Made by a program: the position numbers and the translations under genes. From assembly GCA_963790415.1 (NCBI GenBank), contig CAWBOK010000009.1, positions 434,001 through 498,000 of the forward strand: 64,000 nt of DNA. The letters run 5' to 3'. Shown piece after piece: positions 54,300 through 63,286 of the stretch (the stretch's first letter is position 1; every line of letters starts with the position of its first letter). The stretch comes from JAJZQZ01 sp963790415. GTDB lineage: Bacteria > Actinomycetota > Thermoleophilia > RBG-16-64-13. The notes under the pieces are model-generated. The model was not told the DNA's origin and made no database searches. It saw only the letters and a program-made list of their open reading frames with translations.

Positions 54300-55172
54300 T
54301 CAGGCCGTCGCCACCACGTTGTCGACGAGCCGGGCGGCGCCGAAGCGGACGGCGACGGCCACTACCACCTCCCCGACGATGATGTGCACCGGTCGCAGAT
54401 CGTCCGCGCCGACTATCTCGACGTAGTCCACTCGGCCCAAGGGCGCCTCGGCGAGCACGCCGAGCACGGTCGCCCTCACCACGCCCGCGTCGCGCTCGCC
54501 GGCCGCTATGGCGGCTTCAGCCGCGCACAGCGCCCGGTACATACTTGGAGCCTGCGCCCGTTCCGCGGGCGCCAGGTAGACGTTCCGCGAGCTCATCGCC
54601 AGGCCGTCCGGCTCGCGGACGATCGGACACACCACCACCTCCACACCCAGATCGAGATCGGCGGCCATCCTCCGGATGAGAAGCGCCTGCTGCACGTCCT
54701 TCTGGCCGAAGTACGCGCGCTCCGGGCGGCACAGCGAGAAGAGCTTGGCCACAACGGTCGTCACCCCGCGGAAGTGCCCGGGTCGGGACGCGCCGCACAG
54801 GTGGTCGGTGAGGCCCTCCACGTCGACCCAGGTGCAGTGGCCGGGGTCATACATCTCGCCGGGTTCCGGGTGCAACACCGCGTCGACGCCGGCGCCGGTG
54901 GCAAGATGCAGATCGCGTTCCAGGTCACGGGGGTAGCGATCGAGGTCCTCGCCGGCGGCGAACTGAGTGGGATTCACGAAGAGCGACATGACCACCAGAT
55001 CGTTCTCCGCCCGTGCCCGCCGGATCAACGAGAGGTGACCGTCATGGAGATAACCCATCGTGGGCACCAATCCTACGGCGAACGGCCGCCCGAGAGAGGC
55101 AGCCGCCACTCGACGCTCCTCCAGCAACGAGCGCAGAGCAGACTTGGTCGTCAACAGGGGTGGATCAGCCAC
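54300..55172 (-). CDS. panC: Pantothenate synthetase
   Basis: PanC condenses pantoate and beta-alanine with ATP. The 290 residues contain the HIGH-type motif VPTMGYLHDGHLSLI, SLFVNPTQF, YFGQKDVQQALLI, and the KMSKS-equivalent DGLAMSSRNVYL. A GTG start at 55172 is used. It is 24 bases downstream of the DmpA-like peptidase gene in the same direction. panB and panD are not in the window. Confidence 0.97.
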   Translation of the reverse strand: MADPPLLTTKSALRSLLEERRVAAASLGRPFAVGLVPTMGYLHDGHLSLIRRARAENDLVVMSLFVNPTQFAAGEDLDRYPRDLERDLHLATGAGVDAVLHPEPGEMYDPGHCTWVDVEGLTDHLCGASRPGHFRGVTTVVAKLFSLCRPERAYFGQKDVQQALLIRRMAADLDLGVEVVVCPIVREPDGLAMSSRNVYLAPAERAQAPSMYRALCAAEAAIAAGERDAGVVRATVLGVLAEAPLGRVDYVEIVGADDLRPVHIIVGEVVVAVAVRFGAARLVDNVVATA

Positions 55173-55196
55173 GGCATGACATGCTAGGCATGACGG

Positions 55197-56189
55197 TTAG
55201 AGGTCCTGGAGGGCAGGTACGCCCAGGAGGCCCTCGGCCAGGCGAACCGCCCGCCGGATACTTCTCGCGGCCACATCCGCCGCGGCGGTCCCCAGCTGGA
55301 AGACACTCGCCGACCGCGACCCCGCGGAGAGCACGTACACCGTGTCGCCATCCACCGGCGTGTGCACCGGGCGCACGGCCCGGGCGAAGCCATCGTGGGT
55401 CATACGGGCCACGTGATAGCACTGGATCTTGTCCAAGCGGGCGTCTGTGATCACCACCGAGAGCGTGGTGTTCTCCGCCCGGCTCCCGAAACGAGGATGA
55501 TCCTCGAGGGCGAGAACGTACTCATGTGTATCGAGGAACCGGCCTTCGCGCGACGCCGCCCCCTCGCGCACCTCGGCCGGGCCCAGTCCGCCGGACCGAG
55601 CTCCCGCCAGGATGGTGCCGTCCTCGGCAAGTACGTCGCCGAAGGCGTTGACCACCGTAAGCGCCACCACGGTCGCGCCGCCGGGAAGGTGGAGCCCGGC
55701 CACACCGAAGCCCCCCTTGATCCACCCTTGTTCGCCCAGGACCTTGCCGACCGTGGCTCCGGTGCCCACGCCCACCGAACCCTCATCCACGGTCGCGGAT
55801 GCAGCGGCGGCCGCTTGGTAGCCATCTTCCGGACGCGGCCGAGCATGAGCATGTCCCAGTCCAAGGTCGTAGATCACCGAAGCCGCCACCAAAGGCACGC
55901 GACAGAAGGGGGTCTCGTAGCCGAAACCGCGCTCCTCCAGGAACTGCACCACTCCGTCGGCGGCGGCCAGCCCGAAGGCGCTGCCGCCGCTCAAGAGAAT
56001 GCCGTGCACCTCGCCCACCGAGGAGTTCGGCGAGAGGATGTCGTTCTCCCGACTGCCGGGAGCCCCGCCCCGCACGTCTACCGAGGCCGTCGCGCCCCGG
56101 GGCGCCAGCACCACGGTGCATCCCGTGCCGTGGGCCCGATCGGTGGTGTGCCCGACCAACACACCTTCGATGCCGATCTCTACCGTCAC
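55197..56189 (-). CDS. P1 family (DmpA/BapA-like) peptidase
   Basis: Members of this N-terminal-nucleophile family are beta-peptidyl or L-aminopeptidase/D-esterases that self-cleave. The 330-residue protein shows GVLVGHTTDRAHGTGCTVV, VDVRGGAPGSRENDIL, ILLSGGSAFGLAAADGVVQFL, VGVGTGATVGKVLG, and the cleavage/nucleophile region AENTTLSVVITDA. Actinomycetota carry many paralogues of unknown substrate. The GTG start is 42 bases after rho. Release of beta-alanine for the adjacent panC is conceivable, but that is only inference. Confidence 0.88.
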   Translation of the reverse strand: MTVEIGIEGVLVGHTTDRAHGTGCTVVLAPRGATASVDVRGGAPGSRENDILSPNSSVGEVHGILLSGGSAFGLAAADGVVQFLEERGFGYETPFCRVPLVAASVIYDLGLGHAHARPRPEDGYQAAAAASATVDEGSVGVGTGATVGKVLGEQGWIKGGFGVAGLHLPGGATVVALTVVNAFGDVLAEDGTILAGARSGGLGPAEVREGAASREGRFLDTHEYVLALEDHPRFGSRAENTTLSVVITDARLDKIQCYHVARMTHDGFARAVRPVHTPVDGDTVYVLSAGSRSASVFQLGTAAADVAARSIRRAVRLAEGLLGVPALQDL

Positions 56190-56231
56190 GCCGCCGCGCT
56201 CCGCATGACCAAGAACCGCGAGCCGGGGCCG

Positions 56232-58011
56232 CTAGCGCGTGTTCCTGCGCATGGCGTCGAGGAACTCGAAGTTCGACTTGGTGTCCTTCATCTTCTCGAT
56301 AAGAAGCTCGATGGCGGCATTCGGATCGAGTGCGTGCAGCACCGACCGGAGCTTCCACACCATCTTGGCTTCGGCGCCGTCCATCAGGAGCTCTTCCTTC
56401 CGCGTGCCGCTCTTCTCGATGTCGATGGCCGGGAAGATGCGCTTGTTGGCAAGCTGGCGGCTCAGATGCACCTCCCAGTTCCCCGTGCCTTTGAACTCCT
56501 CGAAGATGACCTCATCCATGCGGGAGCCCGTGTCCACCAGAGCGGTGGCCAGGATGGTCAAAGAACCACCTTCTTCGATGTTGCGGGCGGCACCGAAGAA
56601 CTTCTTCGGCGGATAGAGGGCGGCGGAGTCAACCCCTCCGGAGAGGATGCGCCCCGACGCGGGTGCGGCCAGGTTGTAGGCGCGCGACAGCCGGGTGATG
56701 GAGTCGAGCAGCACGACGACGTCTCTGCCCACCTCGACCAGTCGTTTCACCCGCTCGAGCACCAGTTCCGTCACCTGGAGGTGGTTCTCGGCGGGCTGGT
56801 CGAAGGTCGAACTGACGACTTCGCCGTTGACCGAGCGCTCCATGTCGGTGACTTCCTCGGGACGCTCGTCGACGAGCAGCACGAGAAGATGCACCTCGGG
56901 ATTGTTCTCGGCGATGGAGTTGGCGATCTCCTTGAGGATGGTGGTCTTGCCCGCTTTGGGCGGCGACACGATCAGCCCGCGCTGGCCCTTGCCCAAGGGA
57001 CAGACCATGTCCATGACCCGGCAGGCGATGCGATCGGCCGACGTCTCCAGCCGCAGGCGCTGGTCGGGAAAGAGCGGCGTGAGCTGCTCGAAGTTCGGAC
57101 GGTGTCGGGCCTGCTCGGGATCGAGACCGTTCACCGTTTGGATCTTGAGCAACGCGTGATATTTCTCGTTGTCCTTGGGCGTGCGCACCTGACCAGTCTA
57201 TCTCGTCACCCCGGCGCAGCTTGAAGCGGCGGATCTGCGACAGCGATACGTAGATGTCGTTGTCCGACTGGGTGTAGCCCTGGGTGCGCAGGAACCCGAA
57301 GCCGTCGGGCAAGACATCGAGCAGCCCGGTGCGGTACTGCACGCCTCGGTCTGCCACCTGCTCGGACAGTATCTTCACGATCAGGTCTTGCTTCGAGTAT
57401 CGGCGGAAGTTCTTGATGCCGAGCTCCGACGCCACCACGTGCAGGTCGGACAAGAGCCTCGGTTCGTTCTCGGTCGGCTCCATCGGCTCGCGTGCCGAAG
57501 GCTCTCGCGATGAGCGCTCTCGCGCGGGAGAGTCGGACCCGCCGGGTCTGGTGCCCGCGGACGCCGCCTCGCGCGGCGGCAGGGTTGCCGCGGACCGGGC
57601 GGCAGCCGGCCGGGGGGGAGTGACCGGTCGGGGTGAAGCCGCCGGTCGGGGTGAGGGGGCCACAGGTGGGGCCGGCGCGTCGACCGAGGGCGCCGCGTCG
57701 AGCGCAGCCGTTACCGCGGACGGGGCCGGCGCGTCGACCGAGGGCGCCACTTCCGGCGGGGCCGCCGATTCGAGCGAGGCCGCCGCCTCAGGCGCGGGCG
57801 CGGCGTCGACCGGCGGCGTTGCTTCCGGCGGGGCCGCCGCTTCGGCCGAGGCCACGACATCGAGCGGAGCCGTCGCCTCAGGCGAGGGCGTCACCTCGAG
57901 TGGTTGCTCGATCTCTTCGTTCTCGGTGGTCGGAGGCGCCGGCGGACGCGGCGGCCGGCGCGCGGCGGGCCGCGGCCTGGGTCGCACTGCAGGGGCCGGA
58001 GTGTCAGTCAT
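56232..58011 (-). CDS. rho: Transcription termination factor Rho (frameshifted, long N-terminal extension)
   Basis: Rho is the hexameric RNA helicase that ends transcription. The first about 190 residues are Pro/Ala/Glu-rich and low-complexity. Then come the Rho N-terminal helix (LLSDLHVVASELGIKNFRRY), the RNA-binding CSD (VLPDGFGFLRTQGYTQSDNDIYV), and the ATPase (P-loop SPPKAGKTTILKEIA, DSITRLSRAYN, Q-loop and R-loop regions, and LDAMRRNTR at the end). A one-base shift near 57190 separates GDEI from QVRTPKDNEKY. Joined, the protein has about 592 residues. A 27-bp repeat occurs twice, 54 bp apart, in the extension. The ATG overlaps the glpX stop. Confidence 0.92.
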
Positions 58012-59003
58012 AGTCGAATCTCCCGTCGTTCGTCAGAGAAGAGGTGGATGGTGTCCACGAATCGCACGATGCGACAGCGCGTGCACATCACCAGGGTATG
58101 GCTCCGGGCTCCATCCCGGAAGTAATCTACGCCACGCAAGAAGTCACCCGAGGTGACTCCGGTGGCTGAGAAGATAACGTCACCTTTGACCATATCGTCG
58201 GTGCGCAGCACCGTCTCGATGTCGTCGATGCCATGGGCCCGCGCCTGCTCCACTTCCTTGCGCGACAGAGGCCACAATTTGGCTTGGATCTCGCCGCCCA
58301 GGCACCTCATGGCGGCCGCGGCGATGACTCCTTCGGCCGCCCTGCCGATGCCGATGTACACCTGGTCGCCCGTGCCCTCCACGGCAGCAGCGATGGACGC
58401 CGTTATGTCACCGTCCGCGATCAGCTTGATGCGCGCGCCCACCCGGCGCACCTCGGCCACCAGACTCTCATGCCGCGGTCGGTCGAGCATGATCACCGTG
58501 AGGTCGGCCGGAGCACGATCGTAGGCGTCGGCCACCGCGAGCAGGTTGTCGACCACGGGAGCCTCGATGTCGACGCGACCGGCGGCCCGAGGCCCCACTA
58601 CCAGTTTCTGCATGTACATGTCGGGCAGAGACATGACGTGCTCGGGTGCGGCCACGACTATGACGCTCATCGCGCCCCCTTGGCCCCTGGCGACGGTGTC
58701 TGTGCCCTCCAGCGAATCCACGGCCAGAGCGCAGGCCGGGCCGCCGCCCCCCACGATCTCTCCCGGTCGAAGGGCGGCGGGGTGACCCGGCTCTCCCTCG
58801 CCTATGACCACGCGGGCCGTCACCGGCAGATCGGCGAATGCCGACCGCATGGCGACCGCGGCCGCTCCGTCGGCAGCCGCGGTGTCACCGTGTCCCATAT
58901 GCCTTCCCGCCGCGAGTGCGGCGGCTTCGGTTACCGGAGTGAACTCGCTGCACACGCACGGGAACGCCCCCGAGCCCCACACACCCTCATTCACGCTCAC
59001 CAC
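58008..59003 (-). CDS. glpX: Fructose-1,6-bisphosphatase class II, GlpX
   Basis: GlpX hydrolyses fructose 1,6-bisphosphate in gluconeogenesis. The 331 residues contain VTEAAALAAGRHMGHGD, the metal motifs VVIGEGEPGHPAAL and DSLEGTDTVARGQGGAMSV, and GDQVYIGIGRAAEGVIAAAAMRCLGG. The family DPIEGT is replaced by DSLEGT, a minor change that keeps the metal-binding Asp and Glu. A GTG start is used. It lies between rho (ATGA overlap) and the 2-phosphoglycerate kinase gene, linking gluconeogenesis to the cDPG genes. Confidence 0.95.
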   Translation of the reverse strand: MVSVNEGVWGSGAFPCVCSEFTPVTEAAALAAGRHMGHGDTAAADGAAAVAMRSAFADLPVTARVVIGEGEPGHPAALRPGEIVGGGGPACALAVDSLEGTDTVARGQGGAMSVIVVAAPEHVMSLPDMYMQKLVVGPRAAGRVDIEAPVVDNLLAVADAYDRAPADLTVIMLDRPRHESLVAEVRRVGARIKLIADGDITASIAAAVEGTGDQVYIGIGRAAEGVIAAAAMRCLGGEIQAKLWPLSRKEVEQARAHGIDDIETVLRTDDMVKGDVIFSATGVTSGDFLRGVDYFRDGARSHTLVMCTRCRIVRFVDTIHLFSDERREIRL

Positions 59004-59010
59004 TCTCCGC

Positions 59011-60002
59011 TCATGCTCCGGCCTGACGCGCGTCTACGCCGGCACGACCGGCCGCTCCGGCCTGTGAGGTCGCCTCGACCGCCTCGATCTGCTCGTAGAG
59101 CGCGTCCACCACCAGTGCCACCGTGTCGTCGATATTCACGTTGTCGATCACCACTGTTCCCTCCGCGGCGGCCCGACCCAAGATGAACTCCTGGATACGT
59201 CGGATCTCGTCGAAATTGGCCAGATACCGCTGCATCGGTCGCTGACCGTCGGTCTCCCACTCACGCACCAGGAAGTGGCTGCGGTGGAGTTCCGCATCGC
59301 GCACCCCGACCACCAAGGGCAGCACGATCGCCTGCTCATCGCCGGTGAGCGGGAAGTATGCCCGGCACTATGTGCACACCCTCGACCACCACGCTGGTGC
59401 CCTCGGTCACAGCCCGCTGCACCAGGGCCGACACTCCCACAGTCACCATCTCGACCTGCTTCGACGAAACCCACCAGATGCGGGTTCAGGCTACTTCCCA
59501 CCGGGATCCGCACGGCGCCGCCGGCGTCGAACGACGAGTAGTGGATCTCCGGCATGAGGGCTTTCGAGAAGAACGTCCGCATGACCTGGCGGATGGAGTC
59601 GGTGGAGATGATCCGCACGATTCCCAAACGGTTGGCCAACTGGCTGGCCAAGGTGCTCTTCCCCACCCCCGTCGTGCCTCCGATGAGGATGATGACCGGC
59701 CGTTCCCGCAGGCCCGGATGGCTCCATTTCTCGTATCGCTTGAGATAGCGGTCGCCTTCCATCTCGCCGAGAACCCGGCCAACCACCGGGTAGAGTTCGT
59801 CCATCGAGATCCGAAGTGTGCCCTGTTCGGCCAGGAGCCGTTCCACTTCTTGGGACACTCGATAGGCCCGGTCGGGCGAGAGCCCTGTCGCGGTGAGCGA
59901 CTGAGCCAACAGGCCTTTCGAGAAGGGCACGGCGTGACTCTCGCTCACGATTTGGATTGGGACGTCGGTGCGACGTCGCCCATGCTCCTTAGGCTCCTGC
60001 AT
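59011..60002 (-). CDS. 2-phosphoglycerate kinase (two frameshifts)
   Basis: The enzyme phosphorylates 2-phosphoglycerate to 2,3-bisphosphoglycerate, the first committed step of cyclic 2,3-diphosphoglycerate synthesis in methanogens. Visible are an N-terminal ATP-cone-like region (PFSKGLLAQSLTATGLSPDRAYRVS), the P-loop LIGGTTGVGKSTLASQLANRL, IISTDSIRQVMRTFF, and, after two one-base corrections near 59475 and 59357, VEMVTVGVSALVQRA, EGVHIVPGILPLTGDE and a Walker-like FLVREWETDGQRP region. The total of about 330 residues fits the family. The ATG at 60002 lies inside the end of the synthetase gene, and an upstream TTG at 60011 is also possible. Both +1 shifts fit one duplicated A or T. Confidence 0.85.
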
Positions 60003-61462
60003 AGAGTGCAAAGCGCTCCTTGGCTAGGTCTGCGAGCCGGTGGCACGTCTCGGCCAATGCCCCATCACGGGCCGGTGCAGCTTCGCGGGGCTCGTTGTCG
60101 ACGAACACCACCGGCACTCCCCTACGGTTGGCCTCTTCGACCACCACATCGATCGCCGCCGCTTTGATCTCGGTCATGTACACCTCTGCCGCCCGCACCT
60201 CGGGAGACCGCATGTCGAGTTCCAGGCCCGCCTGTCGGACAGGCTGCTGGACCACGCCACCACGCGGCACCCGTAGTGCTCTTCCAGATGCCTTCGCAGC
60301 GTCGGCGCCTGCGCCGGCGGCGCTGTGGAAAAACACGCCACCCGCTGCCCGTCGCACCGAGGAGACCGGCCGAGGCCGGAACACCATCGGAATCACAGGC
60401 ACGCCCGGCTTTATCTCGCGTATCTCGGCCATCAGCGCCCTCACAACCGATTTCTCCGCCATCGGCGGCTCGGCCATCGTCACGACTACCGCATCGCTCA
60501 CCAGCACCCGGTACGTGCCCAGGTAGCCCACCACGTGGTCCCGAGGCTGATGCGCCCCGGCCACCAGAAGGCGCGCATCGGTCGCCACCGGCGGTATCGC
60601 CGCCCCGCTCCCTTCGAAGACAACCAGCCCTGCCCCAAGGGTGTTGGCGAGCAGAGCGCCTTCGGCGACGTTCGACACGAACGGCGCCCCGGCCAACCCA
60701 CCTCCGCAGCGCCGACAACCGATCGTGGTCACCCGGCTCAAGACGGCGTCCTCGATGTGATCGGATGCGGCGTGACGCCCCTTGCGGCTCCACGCCAGCA
60801 GGTCCTCGCTACCCAACGGTACTCCGCCACCCTCGACGATCTCCGGCTCTGGAGGACCTCCGCGACCCATCGCCACCACTACGACCCCGTGCCCGACAGA
60901 CCCTTCGCGGGGGGTCAGATTCGGTGTCTCGTCCCAGGACGAGCCGAGAGTCCGAGCCACATATCCGCTGATGGCCGTCTTGCCCACGCGTTTCGCCGTA
61001 CCGATGACGGACACTGAAGGAATCGTTGAGAGGCGATCGAGCCGCGGGGGTGTGAAGCGAAAGTCGGACCCTTCGTACGCGACGTTCCGAGCAAGGGTGT
61101 GACTGATGAGCCGGAACCTCAAGCGGGTACCCTACCACAGGCTCGTCGCTGACGTCAACGACCACCTGGGGCCGGTAGCGCTCAATCCCGGCCTGCAGCG
61201 CCGTCACCGCGTCCGGCCCGCCCATCACCGGCACCCCGTAGACCGCCGCGCCGGCGGCGACGGGGTCTCCGCCTACCTTCTCCGTGCCACCCAGGAACAC
61301 CGCGGCCGCGAACTCGTAGCGTCGACCCAGTTCTCGCAATGCATGGGCCACGACCGGAGGATAGTGCTCTCCGTCGATGAGGGCCAACGCGCGCGGGCGC
61401 GCCCCGGTCCGGCCTGCGGCGGGCCAGCGCTGCCCGGCGCCCCCACCCGCCTGGTCTTTCAT
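59989..61462 (-). CDS. Cyclic 2,3-diphosphoglycerate synthetase (frameshifted)
   Basis: This enzyme closes 2,3-bisphosphoglycerate to its cyclic pyrophosphate with ATP, giving cDPG. Recognised parts are ALALIDGEHYPPVVAHAL and AAAVFLGGTEKVGG at the N-terminus, FRLISHTLARNVAYEGSDF-type middle, the distinctive P-loop VIGTAKRVGKTAISGYVAR, VVVVAMGRGGPPEPEIV, and the C-terminal YMTEIKAAAIDVVVEEANRRG. The frame breaks near 61128 at an in-frame CTT, and removing one T rejoins EPVVGYPLRFRLISH. The roughly 490-residue product fits the family. The ATG overlaps the phosphoesterase stop (ATGA), and the 3' end overlaps the 2-phosphoglycerate kinase start. This is the archaeal-type pathway in a bacterial setting. 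Confidence 0.85.
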
Positions 61463-62304
61463 GCGTCGCCGGCCATCCGATCGAGCTGGAAGTCGTGGCG
61501 AACGTAGGAAGAGCCGGCCGCGTCGAACTCCACGATCACCTCTCCCTCCCGGAAGGGATAGTTCCGCGTGACCCGGACGCGTTCCCCCTCGATGTCGACC
61601 ACGTTGTAGCACGGCTTCGTGTTGCCCCGCAGCCTCAGCGTCGACACCGTGCCTGTGTTGACGATGAACATATCCTCCAGCCGCCACGCGTAGGGCACGT
61701 GCTTGTGTCCCGAGAGCACCAGGTCGACCCCACAGTTCACCAGGATCTCCAGCACGTCCCCGGCGTCGTGAACGACGTTGCGCTCGCGGCCGGTGCCGGG
61801 GATCGGAAGGAGATGGTGGTGCAGCGTGAAGATCTTGAAGTCCTCTGGATGCGCCATCAAGGCGTCGCGTATCCAAGGATACCGATGTCGGCCGACACGA
61901 CCGTTGTCGAGGTCTGGCTCGCTCGAGTCGATCCCCACGACGGTCACCCCGCCGAACCTCACGATCGAATCCCTCTGGGCGAACAGGCGCTCGAAGTGCA
62001 TATAGCCCACGTTCCGACTATCGTGGTTGCCCGGGACCACCAGAAGGCGCTCGCAGTCGAGCCTGTCGAGATACTCCTTGGCCTCCCGATACTCCTGCCG
62101 ATAGCCCATGTTGGTCAGGTCGCCGGTGACCACCACCAGATCGGGCGCCAGGTCGTTGATCTCCACCAACGCTCTGTTCAGCAGATTGGGGACGAAGTAC
62201 TGCGACCCGGCGTGCAGGTCGGAGAGGTGCACTATCCGCTGGCTCCGGGTCTTCGGGTCCACCGGCGCATCCGCGTGGCCATCGGTGTTCTCCGGATCGG
62301 TCAC
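61459..62304 (-). CDS. Metallophosphoesterase (calcineurin-like, CpdA/class III type)
   Basis: This is a dinuclear metal phosphoesterase of 281 residues with all five signature blocks: RIVHLSDLHAGS, LVVVTGDLTNMG, LLVVPGNHDSRN, FTLHHHLLPIP and VLSGHKHVPYAW. The fold is typical of cyclic-nucleotide phosphodiesterase-like proteins, but the substrate cannot be read from sequence. Its stop overlaps the cDPG synthetase start, so it is made together with the two cDPG enzymes. A role in cDPG turnover is possible but unproven. The GTG start has GGCGGAG directly adjacent. Confidence 0.92.
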   Translation of the reverse strand: MTDPENTDGHADAPVDPKTRSQRIVHLSDLHAGSQYFVPNLLNRALVEINDLAPDLVVVTGDLTNMGYRQEYREAKEYLDRLDCERLLVVPGNHDSRNVGYMHFERLFAQRDSIVRFGGVTVVGIDSSEPDLDNGRVGRHRYPWIRDALMAHPEDFKIFTLHHHLLPIPGTGRERNVVHDAGDVLEILVNCGVDLVLSGHKHVPYAWRLEDMFIVNTGTVSTLRLRGNTKPCYNVVDIEGERVRVTRNYPFREGEVIVEFDAAGSSYVRHDFQLDRMAGDA

Positions 62305-62311
62305 CTCCGCC

Positions 62312-63272
62312 TCACTGGGCCGCCGGGCGTGCGGCCGAAGCCCCGCTCAACTCCTCGCGAAGCCCGGCCGCGATCTCGCGCCCCACCCCGCGGAACGCGT
62401 CTCGGACACCCGCTCCCATCAGCAGAGACAGCAGACCTCCCGACCCTGTGGGGGCCAGGTCGCGCACCCGATAGTCCTGCGAATCGAGGCCGGCCAGCCG
62501 GGCCGCCTCGTTCGTCGCGTCGCCATACGAACCGAGTTTGTCGACCAGCCCCAGACGGAGAGCCTCCTCCCCTGGGTAGGTCAAACCGGTGGCGAGTGCT
62601 CTCCACCTGCTCGCGCTCGAGGTTCTTCCGACCATCGGCCACGTCGGTGATGAACTGCTGATAGATCGTGTCCATCTGGGCCGAGAGGATGTCTTTCTCC
62701 TCCTGGGTCATCGGCCGGGCGGGATTGCCGATGTCCTTGTACGTGCCCTTGGTAAGCACCGTGTAACCGATGCCGAGTTTCTCGTAGAGACCCGAAAGAT
62801 CCTGTGCCGAGAGGATCACCCCGATGCTCCCCACCTGCGACGAGGGGGCCGCTATGATCAGGTCGGCCGGACTGGCGAAGTAGTACGCTCCCGAGGCGAC
62901 AACATCGGCCACGGAGACCACCACCGGCTTCTTCATGGCCTTCACCGCCTGGTAGATCTCCCAGGAGGCCGCGGGGCTGCCGCCCGGGCTGTTCACGCGC
63001 AGAACGACGGCGTCGATGCCGGAGTCGGCGTCGGCATCCCGCAGCGTCTCAGCGGCCCAGACCGGGTCGATACCGCCACTCCCGAACAGAGAATCCTGCG
63101 ACCCGGCCGACACGACCCCGTCGAGGCGCAGCACGCCTACCGTGCCGGAGCTACCCAAGCTTCCCAGGCCTCCGCCGTCGCCTCCGACATACAGCAGGAC
63201 TCCCAGAAAGACCGCATAGAGCACGGCCAGGGCGCCGCCCACGATCAGCACTACCTTCCAGCCCCTCGACAC
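62312..63272 (-). CDS. sppA: Signal peptide peptidase SppA (frameshifted)
   Basis: SppA is a membrane-anchored Ser/Lys protease that degrades cleaved signal peptides. The short Gram-positive form here has an N-terminal anchor (WKVVLIVGGALAVLYAVFLG), VLRLDGVVSAG, the conserved VLRVNSPGGSPAAS, ASGAYYFASPADLI, the catalytic serine in SSQVGSIGVI, and the general base Lys in GTYKDIGNP. The frame changes near 62605; deleting one G of GTGGAG yields VRALATGLTYPGEEALRLG, which is typical of the family. The joined protein of about 320 residues ends at 62312. The uncorrected frame would run on to 62301. Confidence 0.9.
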
Positions 63273-63286
63273 CGCGTCACCCGCCT

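Noticed and set aside
55362..57224. A 620-codon plus-strand open frame across the DmpA-like gene and rho
   Set aside because: It is antisense to two clearly conserved proteins and has no ribosome-binding site or recognisable motif.
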